DNA of 64,000 bases from Bidens hawaiensis (taxonomy: Eukaryota > Streptophyta > Magnoliopsida > Asterales > Asteraceae). The translations under genes and the position numbers were made by a program. Shown here one piece after another: positions 33,110 through 43,843 of the stretch. Below the pieces are notes generated by a model that saw nothing but the letters and a program-made list of their open reading frames with translations, was not told the origin of the DNA and made no database searches. The stretch covers positions 137,501 through 201,500 of the forward strand of contig JAIQDT010003004.1 in NCBI GenBank assembly GCA_021521415.1. Direction: 5' to 3'. The first letter of the stretch is position 1. The number at the start of each line of letters is the position of its first letter.

Positions 33110-33491
33110 TGTAGGTACCCAACCGGATCTACACAGGAGTATCTCGTAACACGAGGGTGCGGAATCCCACGTATACGATACGAGTGTTGAGACGATTAAC
33201 AAGTAAATCACACGCAAAGAACACGAGTAAGTAAGATAATACTTGTTATATTGCAAAGATAAACCAAACACGTAACACTAAGGTGTTACAAAACAGCCGT
33301 CCAAATTCTGTCTACATATGCCGAAGTTATGATTTATATAACACGATAACTTCGCCCAACAGGCTAGGATAACTTCGCTCAACAAGTTCGCTAAACATCA
33401 AGATAAACAAAACACGTTTAACAAGAACAAAATAACGATTACAGACACAAATAAACACGAGATACTGAACTACTGGCATCATGCACCAACA
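33110..33491 (-). repeat. 5' LTR of element A
   Basis: 382 bp; + strand reads TGTAGGTACCC...CACCAACA. The flank CAAGC (33492-33496) repeats 6257-6261 exactly. The hairpin region around 33340-33385 is rearranged relative to the other LTR. Confidence 0.92.
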
Positions 33492-33496
33492 CAAGC

Positions 33497-33802
33497 TTCC
33501 TATATACATTGAGGAAGTGAACTCTTATCAAAAATTTGTGTTATAGAAAACTTGTCTTGTTGCAATGTAATTCTTGGCAGGCCATGGCTACATGGAATGA
33601 AAGCTGTAGCGTCTACTTATCACCAGTGTATAAAACTACCAACTCCTTCGTGGTAGTGAGAATAGATGGTGATCAAGTGGAAGCTAAGAACTACTACTCT
33701 TCACCCATGAAACCAGCGGCTAAGCAGACAGTAGCATAACAACTACAGCAACATCCTAGGAACGTCCTTGAAGCTCGAGAACAAGACCTGAAAGAAGTAT
33801 CC
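33497..33802 (+). pseudogene. Tat protease C-terminal part
   Basis: Resumes after element A with LPIYIEEVNSYQKF and, after frame breaks, text close to VILGRPWLHE and RIDGDQVEAKNYYSS, which normally follow the protease in this group. The stretch is frameshifted more than once. Confidence 0.7.
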
Positions 33803-34756
33803 TTGGACCCCGAGGATCCAGACGTAAGAGTTTTCCTAGGATCCAGTATCCCTACTAATATTAAAGAGGATCTAGTATCCTTCCTCAAGCAACAAAAACC
33901 CATGTTTTCTTTCAAGCACTCCGACATGACAGGTATATCAAAAAAGGTAATTACTCATAAACTAGGCCTTGATAATTCTATTAAACCCATTCATCAAAAG
34001 TGAAGAAACTTCGCTCCTGAGAGGCATGCGATCATACAAGAAGAAGTTGAAAAACTTCTTAAGGCCGGTATGATCAGAGAAGTTAACTATCCTCGATGGT
34101 TGGCTAATGTTGTGGTCGTTTCAAAAAACAATGGAAAGTGGAGGGTATGTGTTGATTTCACATATTTAAACAAGGCATGTCCCAAGGATCCTTTCCCATT
34201 ACCACACATTGATTCCATGGTGGATGCAACCGCAGGACATGAGATGCTTACTTTCGTGGATGCTTCCTCTGAATTTCAACAAATTCAGATGGAACCATCT
34301 GATCAAGAAGACACATCATTCATGACTCCTACTGGAATATAATGCTATATTGTCATGCCCTTTAGACTAAGAAATGTAGGTGCAACCTATCAACGATTAG
34401 TAAACATGATGTTCAAATATCATATTGGAAAGACCATGGAGGTTTATATAGATGATATGGTAGTCAAGTCCAAGAAGGTTGAAGATCATCTCAAGGATTT
34501 GGAAACAGCCGTCAACATCCTCGATCAATATAACATGAAACTCAACCCATCTAAATGCCATTTTGGTGTTAAAGTTGGGAAGTTCCTTGGTTATATGGTC
34601 ACTAAGAGGGGAACTGAGGCTAGCCCAGAACAGATTAAGGCCATTATTAACTTGAAGTCACCCGCAAATGCAAAAGACGTACAAAGGTTGACTGGCAGGA
34701 TAGCAGCCTTAAACAGATTCATCTCCCGATCTTCGGAGAAATGTAAGGTTCTATGA
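33803..34756 (+). pseudogene. Tat reverse transcriptase
   Basis: HAIIQEEVEKLLKAGMIREV, WLANVVVVSKNNGKWRVCVD, LNKACPKDPFPLPHID, then MPFRLRNVGATYQRLVN and the catalytic YIDDMVVKSK near 34445-34474. The end has KCHFGVKVGKFLGYMV and LTGRIAALNRFISRSSEKC. Stops at 34001 (TGA) and 34340 (TAA) and a frameshift near 34755 break it. The IDDM form and the FRLRN-type box are typical of gypsy RT. Confidence 0.87.
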
Positions 34757-35306
34757 TATCCTTAGAAAGAATAAAAAGTTCGAATGGACGGAGAAACATG
34801 AGGCTGAACTCAGAGCCTTGAAGGATTACTTATCCTCAGCACCAGCGTTAATGAAGCCAATATGTGGGGAACCCCTATCCTTGTACTTAGCCGTTTCGGG
34901 TAATGCAGTAAGTGATGTCCTTGTAAAGGATCATGAAGGGGAGCAACATCTTGTTTATTATGTAAGTAAAATTCTTCTAGATGTCGAAGCCAGGTATTCT
35001 CATTTAGAAAAGTTGATTCTTGCATTAATTATGGCTTCTACTAAGTTAATGCATTACTTTGAAACTCATATTATAATTGTGAAAACTAACTATCCTATCA
35101 AGAATGTTTTTAGAAAACCAGAGATGTTAGGTAGGATGGCTAAATGGGCTGTAAATCTGAGTGCATACGATATCCAATATGAGCCAAGGACTTCCATAAA
35201 GTCTCAAGCACTAGCTGACTTTGTGGCTAATTTAAGTAGTGATTTACAAAAGGAAGCCGACTTGGAGGTCCAACAGTTAGAGGAAACCAAGGATCCTTGG
35301 ATCTAA
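34757..35306 (+). pseudogene. Tat first RNase H
   Basis: Begins KKFEWTEKHE-like text after the RT frameshift. It continues with LSSAPALMKPICGEPLSLYL, QHLVYYVSKILLDVEARYSH, LGRMAKWAVNLSAYDIQYEP and SQALADFVANLSSD. The first acidic residue usual in this domain is not evident, as is common for this degenerate first RNase H. Ends at a TAA at 35304-35306. Confidence 0.8.
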
Positions 35307-35523
35307 TTCACGGATGGAGCATCCAACCTTATAGGAACATGTCTAGGTATTCTACTGAAATCACCACAGAGGGACATAATACCCCAGTCTATAGCGTGTA
35401 AGTTTCAAGCCACAAATAATGAAGCGGAATATGAAGCTTTAATCGCAGGTTTGCAACTAGCTAAACACATGAGGATCAGGTATCTTCAGGTGTATATAGA
35501 TTCGTTATTAATAGCTAACTACT
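35307..35523 (+). pseudogene. Tat second RNase H, N-terminal part, cut by solo LTR
   Basis: Directly after a stop: FTDGASNLIGTCLGI, ATNNEAEYEALIAGLQLAK and YIDSLLIANY give three of the four catalytic acidic residues. The frame is broken at 35523 by the solo LTR and resumes at 37675. A second, archaeal-like RNase H after the first is characteristic of the Tat lineage. Confidence 0.82.
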
Positions 35524-35944
35524 TGTAAGGCCCCGTTACCGGTGCCCTACATTGGACGTTGGATTTACTCATAAATATAGATTCTAAATATCAGATTTAA
35601 TAAAAGCATTCGCGGAATATTAAAACTTTCATAAAACGTTACATATTAAATTCATAAATTATCTTAAACCAACTTCTTGTCTCTCTAAACCAAAAACATT
35701 AAACATAACTCATCTTGAGTCTTCATATGCCAGCCTCTTATTCATGTGCCATGTATCCCCCTCAAGCGAGCTGCTTCATCCTACTCACATGCGTGCATAC
35801 TAAAAGATAGCTACGCTGAGTGAGTTCTAATTAATCATACAATACATTCGTAACTACATACGTTATACTTTCATACTTTCATTTACAATATACTTACTTA
35901 CCTGCATACTTCCTTTCTTTCATATTCATACATTACGTTTTAAA

Positions 35945-36150
35945 GAGCATTTCGCCCTATAACCTTCTCATATATTATTAGGATATGCAACCCTTTAACC
36001 TTCGCATATATTATTAGGGTATGAAACCCTTTTACCCTTCACATATATTATTAGGGTATGCAACCCTTTATCCTTCGCATATATTATTAGGGTATGCAAC
36101 TCTCTATCCTTCGCATATATTAGTAGGGTATGCAACCCTTTAACCTTACT
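35945..36150. repeat. about 39-bp minisatellite in the solo LTR
   Basis: About five to six copies sharing CATATATTATTAGGGTATG and AACCCTTT. The homologous place in the second solo LTR (about 53400-53590) has another unit of about 37 bp that shares only the ATATTATTAGGGT core. Confidence 0.85.
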
Positions 36151-36699
36151 TTGCCTTTCATTATCATCTCCATTATTACATTCGTTCATAACATACATAT
36201 ATCATTCACACATTCTTTATAACATTCATATCCGAAACTATAGCTTGACGGTACATGCAATATCCGAAGATCGTTCACGTACCGACAAGAAATCATTCAT
36301 ATCTTACACGTATAACATATAGGGCATACACTTATCACTTATGATAAGGGTATTAACTAATCACATCGAGTATGCACATAGCCCCGAAAACATAACAAGG
36401 AACAGGACTAGAAACTCACCTAGATCCTGTTTCTTTCTCCGTTAATTGTTAATCCTTTCTTTAGTTGAGCTTGGCTAACTGTATATATGTTACATGTATT
36501 AATACCTGTCCTATTGTACTAGATTACTTTTACTTAGATTTTATTCTTAAACCCTAGCATATTTGAATTTATGGTTTTCATTCACTTTAATATTTTTCTT
36601 TCTTTGTAAATCTTTCTGCCATACCCTTGCATTCGAACCATCCAAGTAATCCAAAGTAATCGAGCCTTTATGTAATCAAATCTTGGATATGTAAACGAA

Positions 36700-36950
36700 C
36701 ATAAATGTAAGCGAACTTGCATTAAGCGAACTTTCATTAAGCGAACTTACATCAAGCGAACTTGTATTAAGCAAACTTACATTAAGCGAACTTACATTAA
36801 GCGAACTTGCATTAAGCAAACTTACATCAAGCGAACTTGCATTAAGCGAACATACATTAACCGAACTTAATTGTAAGTGAACTTATATGTACGTGAACTT
36901 AATTGTAAGCGAACTAATATGCACGCGAACATATTTGTAGGCGAACTTGC
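36700..36950. repeat. 15-bp minisatellite AAGCGAACTTRCATT
   Basis: About fifteen head-to-tail copies of AAGCGAACTTRCATT with point changes and, to the right, irregular unit lengths. The second solo LTR carries GACCGAGAAC-type repeats in the corresponding part instead. Confidence 0.85.
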
Positions 36951-37674
36951 TTGGGCTGCTGTCCACGGTTCATTTCATCGCACGTTTCGCGACCTTAATA
37001 CACTTATTATGGTTCGGCCTTAGCCCCAAACGTTCCCTTAACCGTTTTCGGTCCAAACTTGACCCGAATGAACGTAAAGCTTGGATATTTATGGCTAAGA
37101 TACTCAAAACTAGATCTAGGGTTTCTTTAAATGAGCCGTACATAGCCATGGGTTCGTTAAGTTCGTTTCTAACGTCATGTTTTCTACTTTAAGCTTCGTT
37201 TATACCCGATCTACCCTAGTTTTAAGTTTCAAGGCCAACCGTTCATTAAAACATAAACTTCATGATCAAGAACATACCTTTACGTGTACGTTTGGTCTCG
37301 GTTAGCTTGGTTAAGAAACTTAAATCTTGTATTTATCTTGTATATTGAAGATCTATTTAAATTCAACGTTCGATCTCGCTTTTCCTTCTCCCCCTTTCTC
37401 TCTCTCTCTCTCTCGACCGCAATTAGCAAATATGTCTGTGTGTTTTGAGTGTGTAGGCAACTATGGAAAGATGGAATGAGGATTTGGGGTTTTAGGGTGG
37501 TTTAAGGGAGTATTATACTCCATAAAGCCCATGGACCTAAGGCCCATCACATCCCTTAATCCATCTTAATTATTCCACGTTCATATTCCTTTTTATTTAT
37601 TCTAATTAAATATTTACACACAATAACTAAACACAAATCTCTTTATTTAATATTATAATATTTAGGATGTTACA

Positions 37675-37926
37675 CCACTTTAATGGCTCATATGTTGTTA
37701 AAGGAGAAAAACTAATTAAATATCTAGACACTGTGAAAGAACTGTCAAAGTTCTTCGATTCTTTTAGTATTATACAGATACCAAGGGAAGAGAAGTCTAA
37801 GGCGGATGCCTTAGCAAATCTAGCATCATCTCTGAAGGTTTTGAAAGATACAAAAATTCCAAACATCCATGTACTCTCACCAGCAGTAGGAGAACAAGAA
37901 GTCATGGAGATAACAACTAACAAATA
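37675..37926 (+). pseudogene. Tat second RNase H, C-terminal part
   Basis: HFNGSYVVKGEKLIKYLD, then FSIIQIPREEKSKADALANL, which holds the last catalytic Asp. Joins the part ending at 35523 once the solo LTR is removed. Ends at TAG at 37925-37927. Confidence 0.82.
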
Positions 37927-39202
37927 GATTATGCTTTGGGATCCATTATCCTCAAATAATCAAGGATCTTGGATCCTACCGATCAAGAAGTTCATTCAAG
38001 ATGGATAGATTCCCGCCACAGAAAATTCTAAAACCTTCAAACTTAAGGTATCACCATACATTTTATTACATGATATTCTGTACAGGAAATCTCTTGCAGG
38101 TCCATACTTGAGGTGTATTGAGGAACCTAAAATCCAAGAGGTGCTCAAAGACTTTCACGAAGGTGATTTTGGTAATCACACTGGAGGTAGAGCCCTATTC
38201 TTTAGGATTCTAAGAACAAGATACTTCTGTCCAACCATGAAGAGAGACGCCATGGAATACTCAAAGATGTGTGACTTTTGTGAAAGACAAGGAAACATTC
38301 TACATCAGCCAGCGGAGCCTATGTATCCTATATCCTCATCATGGCCTTTCATGAAGTGGGGCATGGATATTGTGGGTAAGCTACATTAAGCACCGAGAGG
38401 AAAAGTGTTCATGCTTGCCATGACTGATTACTTCTCGAAGTGGATTGAAGCAGAAGCTTTTGTACAAGTTCGCGAAAAAGAGGTGATATCCTTCATTAAA
38501 AGAAACATTATTACTAGATTTGGTATTCCTTCATAAATTATATGTGACAATGGTTCCCAGTTTATCGGGAAAATAACCACTAACTTTTGTGACAGTTGGG
38601 GAATAACGATGATCACATCTACTCCAGTGCATCCTCAAGCTAATGACCAGGCAGAATCAAGTAACAAGATCATTATCAACAATCTGAAGAAAAAGTTGGA
38701 ATCCAAGAAGGATAAATGGGCTGAAGAGCTACCCTACATTCTTTGGGCTAACAGGACAACACCCAAGAATGCAACAGGTCAAACACCCTTCTCATTGGTG
38801 TTTGGCTCAGAAGCTGTAATCCCTACAGAAATGTTGGTTCCCACTGCCAGATAAAGCATCCGTGATCCTCAGGCCAACAATGAAATTCTTCTCCAAGATC
38901 TAGATGTTGTTGATGAGCTCAGAGACCTAGCTAAGATCATGATGGAAGCATATCAGCAAAGGGTAGCTGGGGCATGCAACAAGAATATCAGGATTCAAAG
39001 ATTTCAAGAAGGAGATCTAGTTTTGAGGAAAGTTTTCCAAAATACAACTAATCCCGCAGATGGAAAGCTAGCTCCTAATTGGGAAGGCCCCTACTTGATT
39101 GAGTTAGAGGCAAGAATGTGGGCATATCATCTACTTACCATGGAAGGTGACCGACTACCAAGAGCATGGAATGCTATTTATATTAAGAAGTACTTTTTCT
39201 AA
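37927..39202 (+). pseudogene. Tat integrase
   Basis: The zinc-binding part is HEGDFGNHTGGRAL then CDFCERQGN. Core residues are D in KWGMDIVGKL, D in CDNGSQFIGK and E in HPQANDQAESSNK. After ELPYILWANRTTPKNATG and TPFSLVFGSEAVIP the C-terminal part has FQEGDLVLRKVFQ and LAPNWEGPYLI. Stops at 38386, near 38535 and 38852 and a frame change break it. Same strand and order as the RT and RNase H pieces. Confidence 0.87.
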
Positions 39203-39528
39203 TCAAGATCAAGCATCCTTAGAGGATCGAGTATCCTTAAAGGGTCAAGGATCCTAAAATTGGTAATATTTATCCTATCATTTATTCATATCATATTTAC
39301 ATTACTAACTAAAGGATAATATATTCTTAACCGTTATCTTTTCCAAGTTTTAAGTAACAATGCAGATTTCAATAAGAGGTTCGATGACTAAGAGGTTGAC
39401 CACCTCTCCCTCACACTCAAGGTACATTTCTATTTCCTTGGCCTAGCTCACGATTAAGATGTGACCCCCCGATGGTCATATCTTCCAAGGTTTTAAGGTT
39501 TTCACTTTTGTTACGAATTAGAGTTTCT
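39203..39528 (+). other. non-coding part of the Tat element after integrase
   Basis: No ORF. Starts with a run of GATCAAGC, GGATCGAG, GGGTCAAGGATCC words. Interrupted at 39533 by element C and continued at 45553. Confidence 0.6.
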
Positions 39529-39533
39529 ACACT

Positions 39534-41239
39534 TGATGTGGTGTAAAACCCACATGTTTTGCTAATAGTTTTTATGTTATTTTGTGCTTAAACGTTAACG
39601 AATATTATTCGTTCTTGCGTGAATTTACACTTTTGTATATGTGATAGGTCCCATGTTGAAGAGAGCGAGAAAACAAGTTAAATGGAGAAAGTATCGGCTA
39701 AAACGGAGCTCGGATGAAGCCGGTACGCGCGTACGAAGATAAACGAGCTGGAAGTCGAAAAACGTCAGAAAATGGCATGGCCGAGATACGCGACCAGGTC
39801 GTACCATTCAAGCAGCATGTGGTGGATTCCAACATGTCCCAAGGCTGCCAAGAACAGCCAGAGATCATAAAAACGACTGTTTTGTCTTCTAGCGGGCTTT
39901 GTGGGCTTGTTTTAACATGTTTTATATTAGGAATGGCTGTTTAACGATATATTTAAAACCCTAAAACCTCTGAACGATTTTTAATCATCTTTCCAGCCAT
40001 CACATCTGCAAAACTCTAAATACCAAGGAGGAGGAGCTTCCGTATCGGAGTTTCATCAACCGGTTGTCGGTTTTGCTTGTTTTAACGTTTGTGAGGTCGG
40101 TTTTGAGTTTTAGACTTTGAAATAAGTTCCAATCAGTTTGTAATGAATACTTTGAGCTTAATTATCATTATTATCTACTATTCATTCATTATGGTTGGCT
40201 AAATTTGTTTGAATCGCTTAGGTTCGATGTTTAACGGTTGATTTATCACTTTTCGGGTGCTGATTTCGTGTTTGATTGTTTAGTTATTATAAAGTTCATA
40301 ATCTGTGATATTATTCCATGAAACTTGCTGCCATTAGATTTATTTTTGGTTGCATGAGCCCCGAGTAGTTGATTATTGCATGAATTTGTTTCGTGTAGTC
40401 GTTAATTGCTAGTTTGGTTAATACTGAGTGTGTTGATTGATTGTGGTAGACGCGTGCCATAAGGGTTTATGTTTCTTGAATCATTTAGGTCAGTAGGATC
40501 ATACCCTTTGAGTTGGACCAAAACCTTAGGGGTTAGCTTATCTCTCTGCTTTAGTTGATTTAGTTACCCGTTGCGAGACCACGTGCGGTTATCTAGCCAT
40601 CGACAAGATTAGTTTGTAAGTTGAGTTATTTTATCCTTATTATTGAATTACCCCTCTCTTCCTAGGTTTGTAATTAGCTCGAGCCTTAGTGAGGATTGTG
40701 ATTTTGATACGGACCATATAATAAATCATTAGGGTACGTAAATAAACAACCGTAAACTAAAAGCTAAATAGACGTTGTTAGGGTTTTCTGGTAAAACTGA
40801 CCGTAGGGACCCAGTTGCCTTGATTACATCTATCTTAGTTCATCTTTAGACGCCGGTTTCAAACACTTGTTAGCACCTGAGCCATCGTATACCCGTTAAG
40901 TCATCTTACCTAGGTGATTCGTTTTCTTATTATCGTTAAATCCCGTTAAGTTTCCAGTTAGTTTTGTTAAGTTCCACTGTTAGTTAAGTTAGTTTTAAAT
41001 AAATAAGATTAAGAAATATATTATTTAGGCAGGACTTAGATTAGGGTTAATTATCTGAGCCGTTCTCACGTGTCTTTGTGTTCGACATCCGGACTTCGAT
41101 TAGACTGTGCTGCTACGCGACCGGTACACTTGCCGTTTGTATGAAGCTTAGTTAGGATTGTTTGGTTTTATAAATTTAAGACTTAGTGTTGTGTTGCGAT
41201 TTGTGTTTACTATTTATATATATATATTTTCGCACATCA
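39534..41239 (+). repeat. 5' LTR of element C
   Basis: 1706 bp, ends in the inverted TGATGTG/CACATCA. A small frame for 76 residues at 39714-39944 is present in both LTRs, but LTR identity explains that. Confidence 0.92.
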
Positions 41240-41245
41240 AGTTTT

Positions 41246-41263
41246 TGGCGCCGTTGCCGGGGA
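41246..41263 (+). other. primer binding site of element C (tRNA-Asp)
   Basis: TGGCGCCGTTGCCGGGGA is complementary to the 3' end of plant tRNA-Asp, the primer of Athila-type elements. It lies six bases after the LTR. Confidence 0.85.
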
Positions 41264-41443
41264 CACGGTTTTAGGCGATTGGAGAACGACCCGAGTTGAG
41301 GACTTGCTTTTTATAGTTTTGTAGATATATTTAGTTTAATATAGTTTATTTAATTTTTTTTAAATAGTCTAATTTTAGTTTTAATTAATTTTTGTTTACT
41401 ACTATCTGGTGCCCGTGATCCGTTTCTGTTTAAGTGTGCAGTA

Positions 41444-42325
41444 ATGGAGACTTACGAGAATGGCTTCAAAGAGCAAAAACGATACACAATTTGGCATATG
41501 GAGATAAAGAGGATTTTGGATTGCAAAAAGAAAAATCGAGTGAAACCTCGGTTACGTTTAATGTTTGATTTAAGGGGGAATCTTCTGGGTTATGAAAACT
41601 CATTTGGTGAATTCATTGAGCAAATACCAGATCCGGATGAGGTAATGTTTGATTGGTTGCGCATCATCCATGATACAAATCCAAATGCCCCATTTCCGAC
41701 CCAACAAGCTTTAGATGGAATTTGGCTTGGTTTAATGAGTCAATCACAACTTAGTGAGCCGATTATTGAATTTGATTATGTGGGGATAGAAAAGCGGCCA
41801 GAGGAGTTTGTTCCCTCGTGGGAAGACGAGTTTAAGGGTAAGTTGGTTGATGAGTTGATGGATTTTACAGTGATGGATGAAGGAGAGTTTGACCCACTTG
41901 GCGATTTAAAGTTGCTTGAGGATCTATTGTATAACAAGCCAAGTGCGGTGATCAAGAAGGAGCCTTGTGAGAAGAGCCATGAGGTGGTTGGTGATTCAGT
42001 CTTCCCACCATTGCACTTGGATTGTGAAAAACCAAAACATGAACCGTACTCAATCTCCATTCGGGACGTGTCGAGGTTTAAAAAGTTGGTTAAAAGAATA
42101 AGGAGGATATCTAGGCTAAGAGATCACGGTGTGCATAAGAGTTCGTCACTCTCGTCTCACTTCAAGGAATTAATTTTTAGGGAGTCTACGAGTTGGTGGG
42201 CCAAGTTTAATTCGTATGTTTGGGCCCAAGAGAGCGGTGCAATTGGTTTCTTCCCGACCAATTGTAAAAGGAGAGTGTTGAGGAGCATCGATGGGAAGAG
42301 GATAAAGGAGAAGCCTCCTGATTGA
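41444..42325 (+). CDS. intact ORF of unknown function in element C
   Basis: 293 residues from an ATG with no internal stop, in an element otherwise lacking coding capacity. I do not recognise the protein. It is charged. The first part (METYENGFKEQKRYTIWHME) is followed by a basic patch CKKKNRVKPRLRL and an acidic middle with FDPLGDLKLLEDLLYNKPS. A basic stretch (FKKLVKRIRRISRLRDH) lies near residues 207-223, and the C-terminus is Lys/Arg-rich. No signal peptide, membrane helix, CCHC knuckle or protease motif is visible. It could be a derived gag-like or nucleic-acid-binding protein used in trans. That is inference from position and charge only. Confidence 0.6.
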   Translation: METYENGFKEQKRYTIWHMEIKRILDCKKKNRVKPRLRLMFDLRGNLLGYENSFGEFIEQIPDPDEVMFDWLRIIHDTNPNAPFPTQQALDGIWLGLMSQSQLSEPIIEFDYVGIEKRPEEFVPSWEDEFKGKLVDELMDFTVMDEGEFDPLGDLKLLEDLLYNKPSAVIKKEPCEKSHEVVGDSVFPPLHLDCEKPKHEPYSISIRDVSRFKKLVKRIRRISRLRDHGVHKSSSLSSHFKELIFRESTSWWAKFNSYVWAQESGAIGFFPTNCKRRVLRSIDGKRIKEKPPD

Positions 42326-43817
42326 GGTTTCGGGAGCGAGTCTGGCTGAAGACTGTTCAGTAAACTTAGCGCTTCCCGGAAGGCAACCCGGTAGAATGTT
42401 TTGGTTTTACTTTTATTTTTGTTTTGGGTTTTTCTTGCTTTCTTTTGTTGGCCGTGTGTTTTCTGTTTTTGCTTTCAAGTTGCTCCAGGATTGCTTGTGG
42501 AAGTTTGATAATGTCTGGTTTGATTCAAGTGTGGGGAGGCTATTTGGTTATTGATTGTTGCTTTCGTTCGTAAGTGACAGCTTGGTAGAGAGCACTGAAG
42601 TATGAGACTTTCGCTCGAATTGGATGGCATTGAACACGACTCATGAGGCATATCGTCATATTTACCAGGGGAGTCTGTTCCACTTTACTTATATTTGAAT
42701 GTGTTTTAATGTTGTCTTTTTCCTGTCTCATTGAGGACAATGTGACATTTAAGTGTGGGGATGGGAAACTGATGTTTTTATATTAAAAAAATTCAAAACT
42801 TGTAAATAATAATAATAATTTTTTTTTGAAAAATGTCTCGAATTTTAATTGAATTTTTGCAGATAATGTAAAATGATAGAAAAATTTGAGATTGGTTTTT
42901 TAGAACTACTATTATATAAGAGATTAAATAAAGATAACACACTAAACTTGGGATGTGTCGGTAGGCCCAAATAGCTTTGATAGTCCTCTTTAGCAGATTT
43001 CATATATATAATAACTTGAAAAATGGTGAAATCGAATTTCGATGCTTAGGGAGGATTACCATAATCTAAAAACTTTGAGATGGTTATACTTAGATGCACT
43101 CAAACCAGCACACCACCACATGTCCATCTTTTTACGAGCTTAGTATTTTAGGGTGATATAAAATATTGAAAAAAAGAGAAAAAAAAAAGAAAACAAAACA
43201 GAAAAAGAGAAGTATGTTTTGAAAGTTATGTGTATTATCAAAAGTTGTTCAAGAAAAACAAAAAGAAAGAGAAAGTTATGTATTGTAAAATGCCAAAGAA
43301 GCATTCTCAAAATAGAAAAAGAGGCCAAAGATGCACATACTAGACGGGACTTAGAGTTTACGTGTTACCAAGGGGATAGTGACTCTGAGGATACACTATT
43401 GGGGCTCGAAGGTTCTTAGTCAATAAATATTAAATTAGGAATTTATAGGACAAAGTCCAATAATATTTAGGAATAGCTCGTATGACCTCCACATGACCAT
43501 TCATCCATCAAATTTCACCGAGTGCATCTAATTATTACCATCAACGAGTCCTTGGCTTATGGTGATTTGTCGAACCAGTTTGCTTCGACTCTAGTTATTC
43601 TAGCTCTCTTTGTTTGAGATGGGGTAGGTGTAGCCGTGGCTTTTGAACTTAAAACGCTTAATATGATTGGGGGCTTGATAGGCTGGTGGTTGGGTTTAAG
43701 TGGACAACAATATCGGCAATTGCGGTTTTTGCGTTTATCTGTGCTTAAAAGATAACCTATATGTTTTAAAGATCGGTCTTGAATTCTGATTCCATTGCAA
43801 AATACTTTTTCAGGGAC
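42326..43817 (+). other. 3' internal region of element C
   Basis: No second ORF. Contains GTGTGGGGA near 42530 and 42757, the kind of text often seen before the LTR of such elements, and an A-rich tract near 43155-43330. Confidence 0.55.
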
Positions 43818-43824
43818 AAAAAAG

Positions 43825-43843
43825 TTTTAAGTGTGGGGATGTT
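43825..43843 (+). other. polypurine tract of element C
   Basis: AAGTGTGGGGATGTT ends directly at the TGATGTGG start of the 3' LTR. Confidence 0.65.

Larger units (their letters stand above)
6262..33491 (-). mobile_element. Sirevirus-like Ty1/copia element (A), - strand
   Basis: LTRs at 6262-6647 and 33110-33491 run TGTTGGTG...CCTACA on the - strand. A tRNA-iMet type primer site lies next to the right LTR and a purine tract next to the left one. The 5-bp target duplication CAAGC is exact. In element order it holds leader, gag with a CCHC knuckle and coiled coil, PR, INT, RT, RNase H, a 1.9-kb non-coding spacer and an env-like ORF. The extra ORF after pol is the hallmark of Sireviruses. A second copia element (16506-31594) interrupts gag. 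Without it the element is about 12.1 kb. All ORFs are broken. Confidence 0.92.
35524..37674 (-). mobile_element. solo LTR, 2151 bp, in the second RNase H
   Basis: Runs TGTAAGGCCCCG...GGATGTTACA on the + strand with flanks CTACT (35519-35523) and CCACT (37675-37679), a 5-bp duplication with one change. A relative is at 52952-55292. I place the orientation on the - strand because that strand begins TGTAACATCC and has a TATA-like TATAATA near 37515. No internal region remains, so it arose by LTR-LTR recombination. Family probably Ty3/gypsy. Contains two minisatellites and a (CT)n run near 37393-37415. Confidence 0.82.

Noticed and set aside
39714..39944. 76-residue open frame present in both LTRs of element C
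   Set aside because: The two LTRs are near-identical by origin, so conservation of the frame is automatic. No recognisable protein features.
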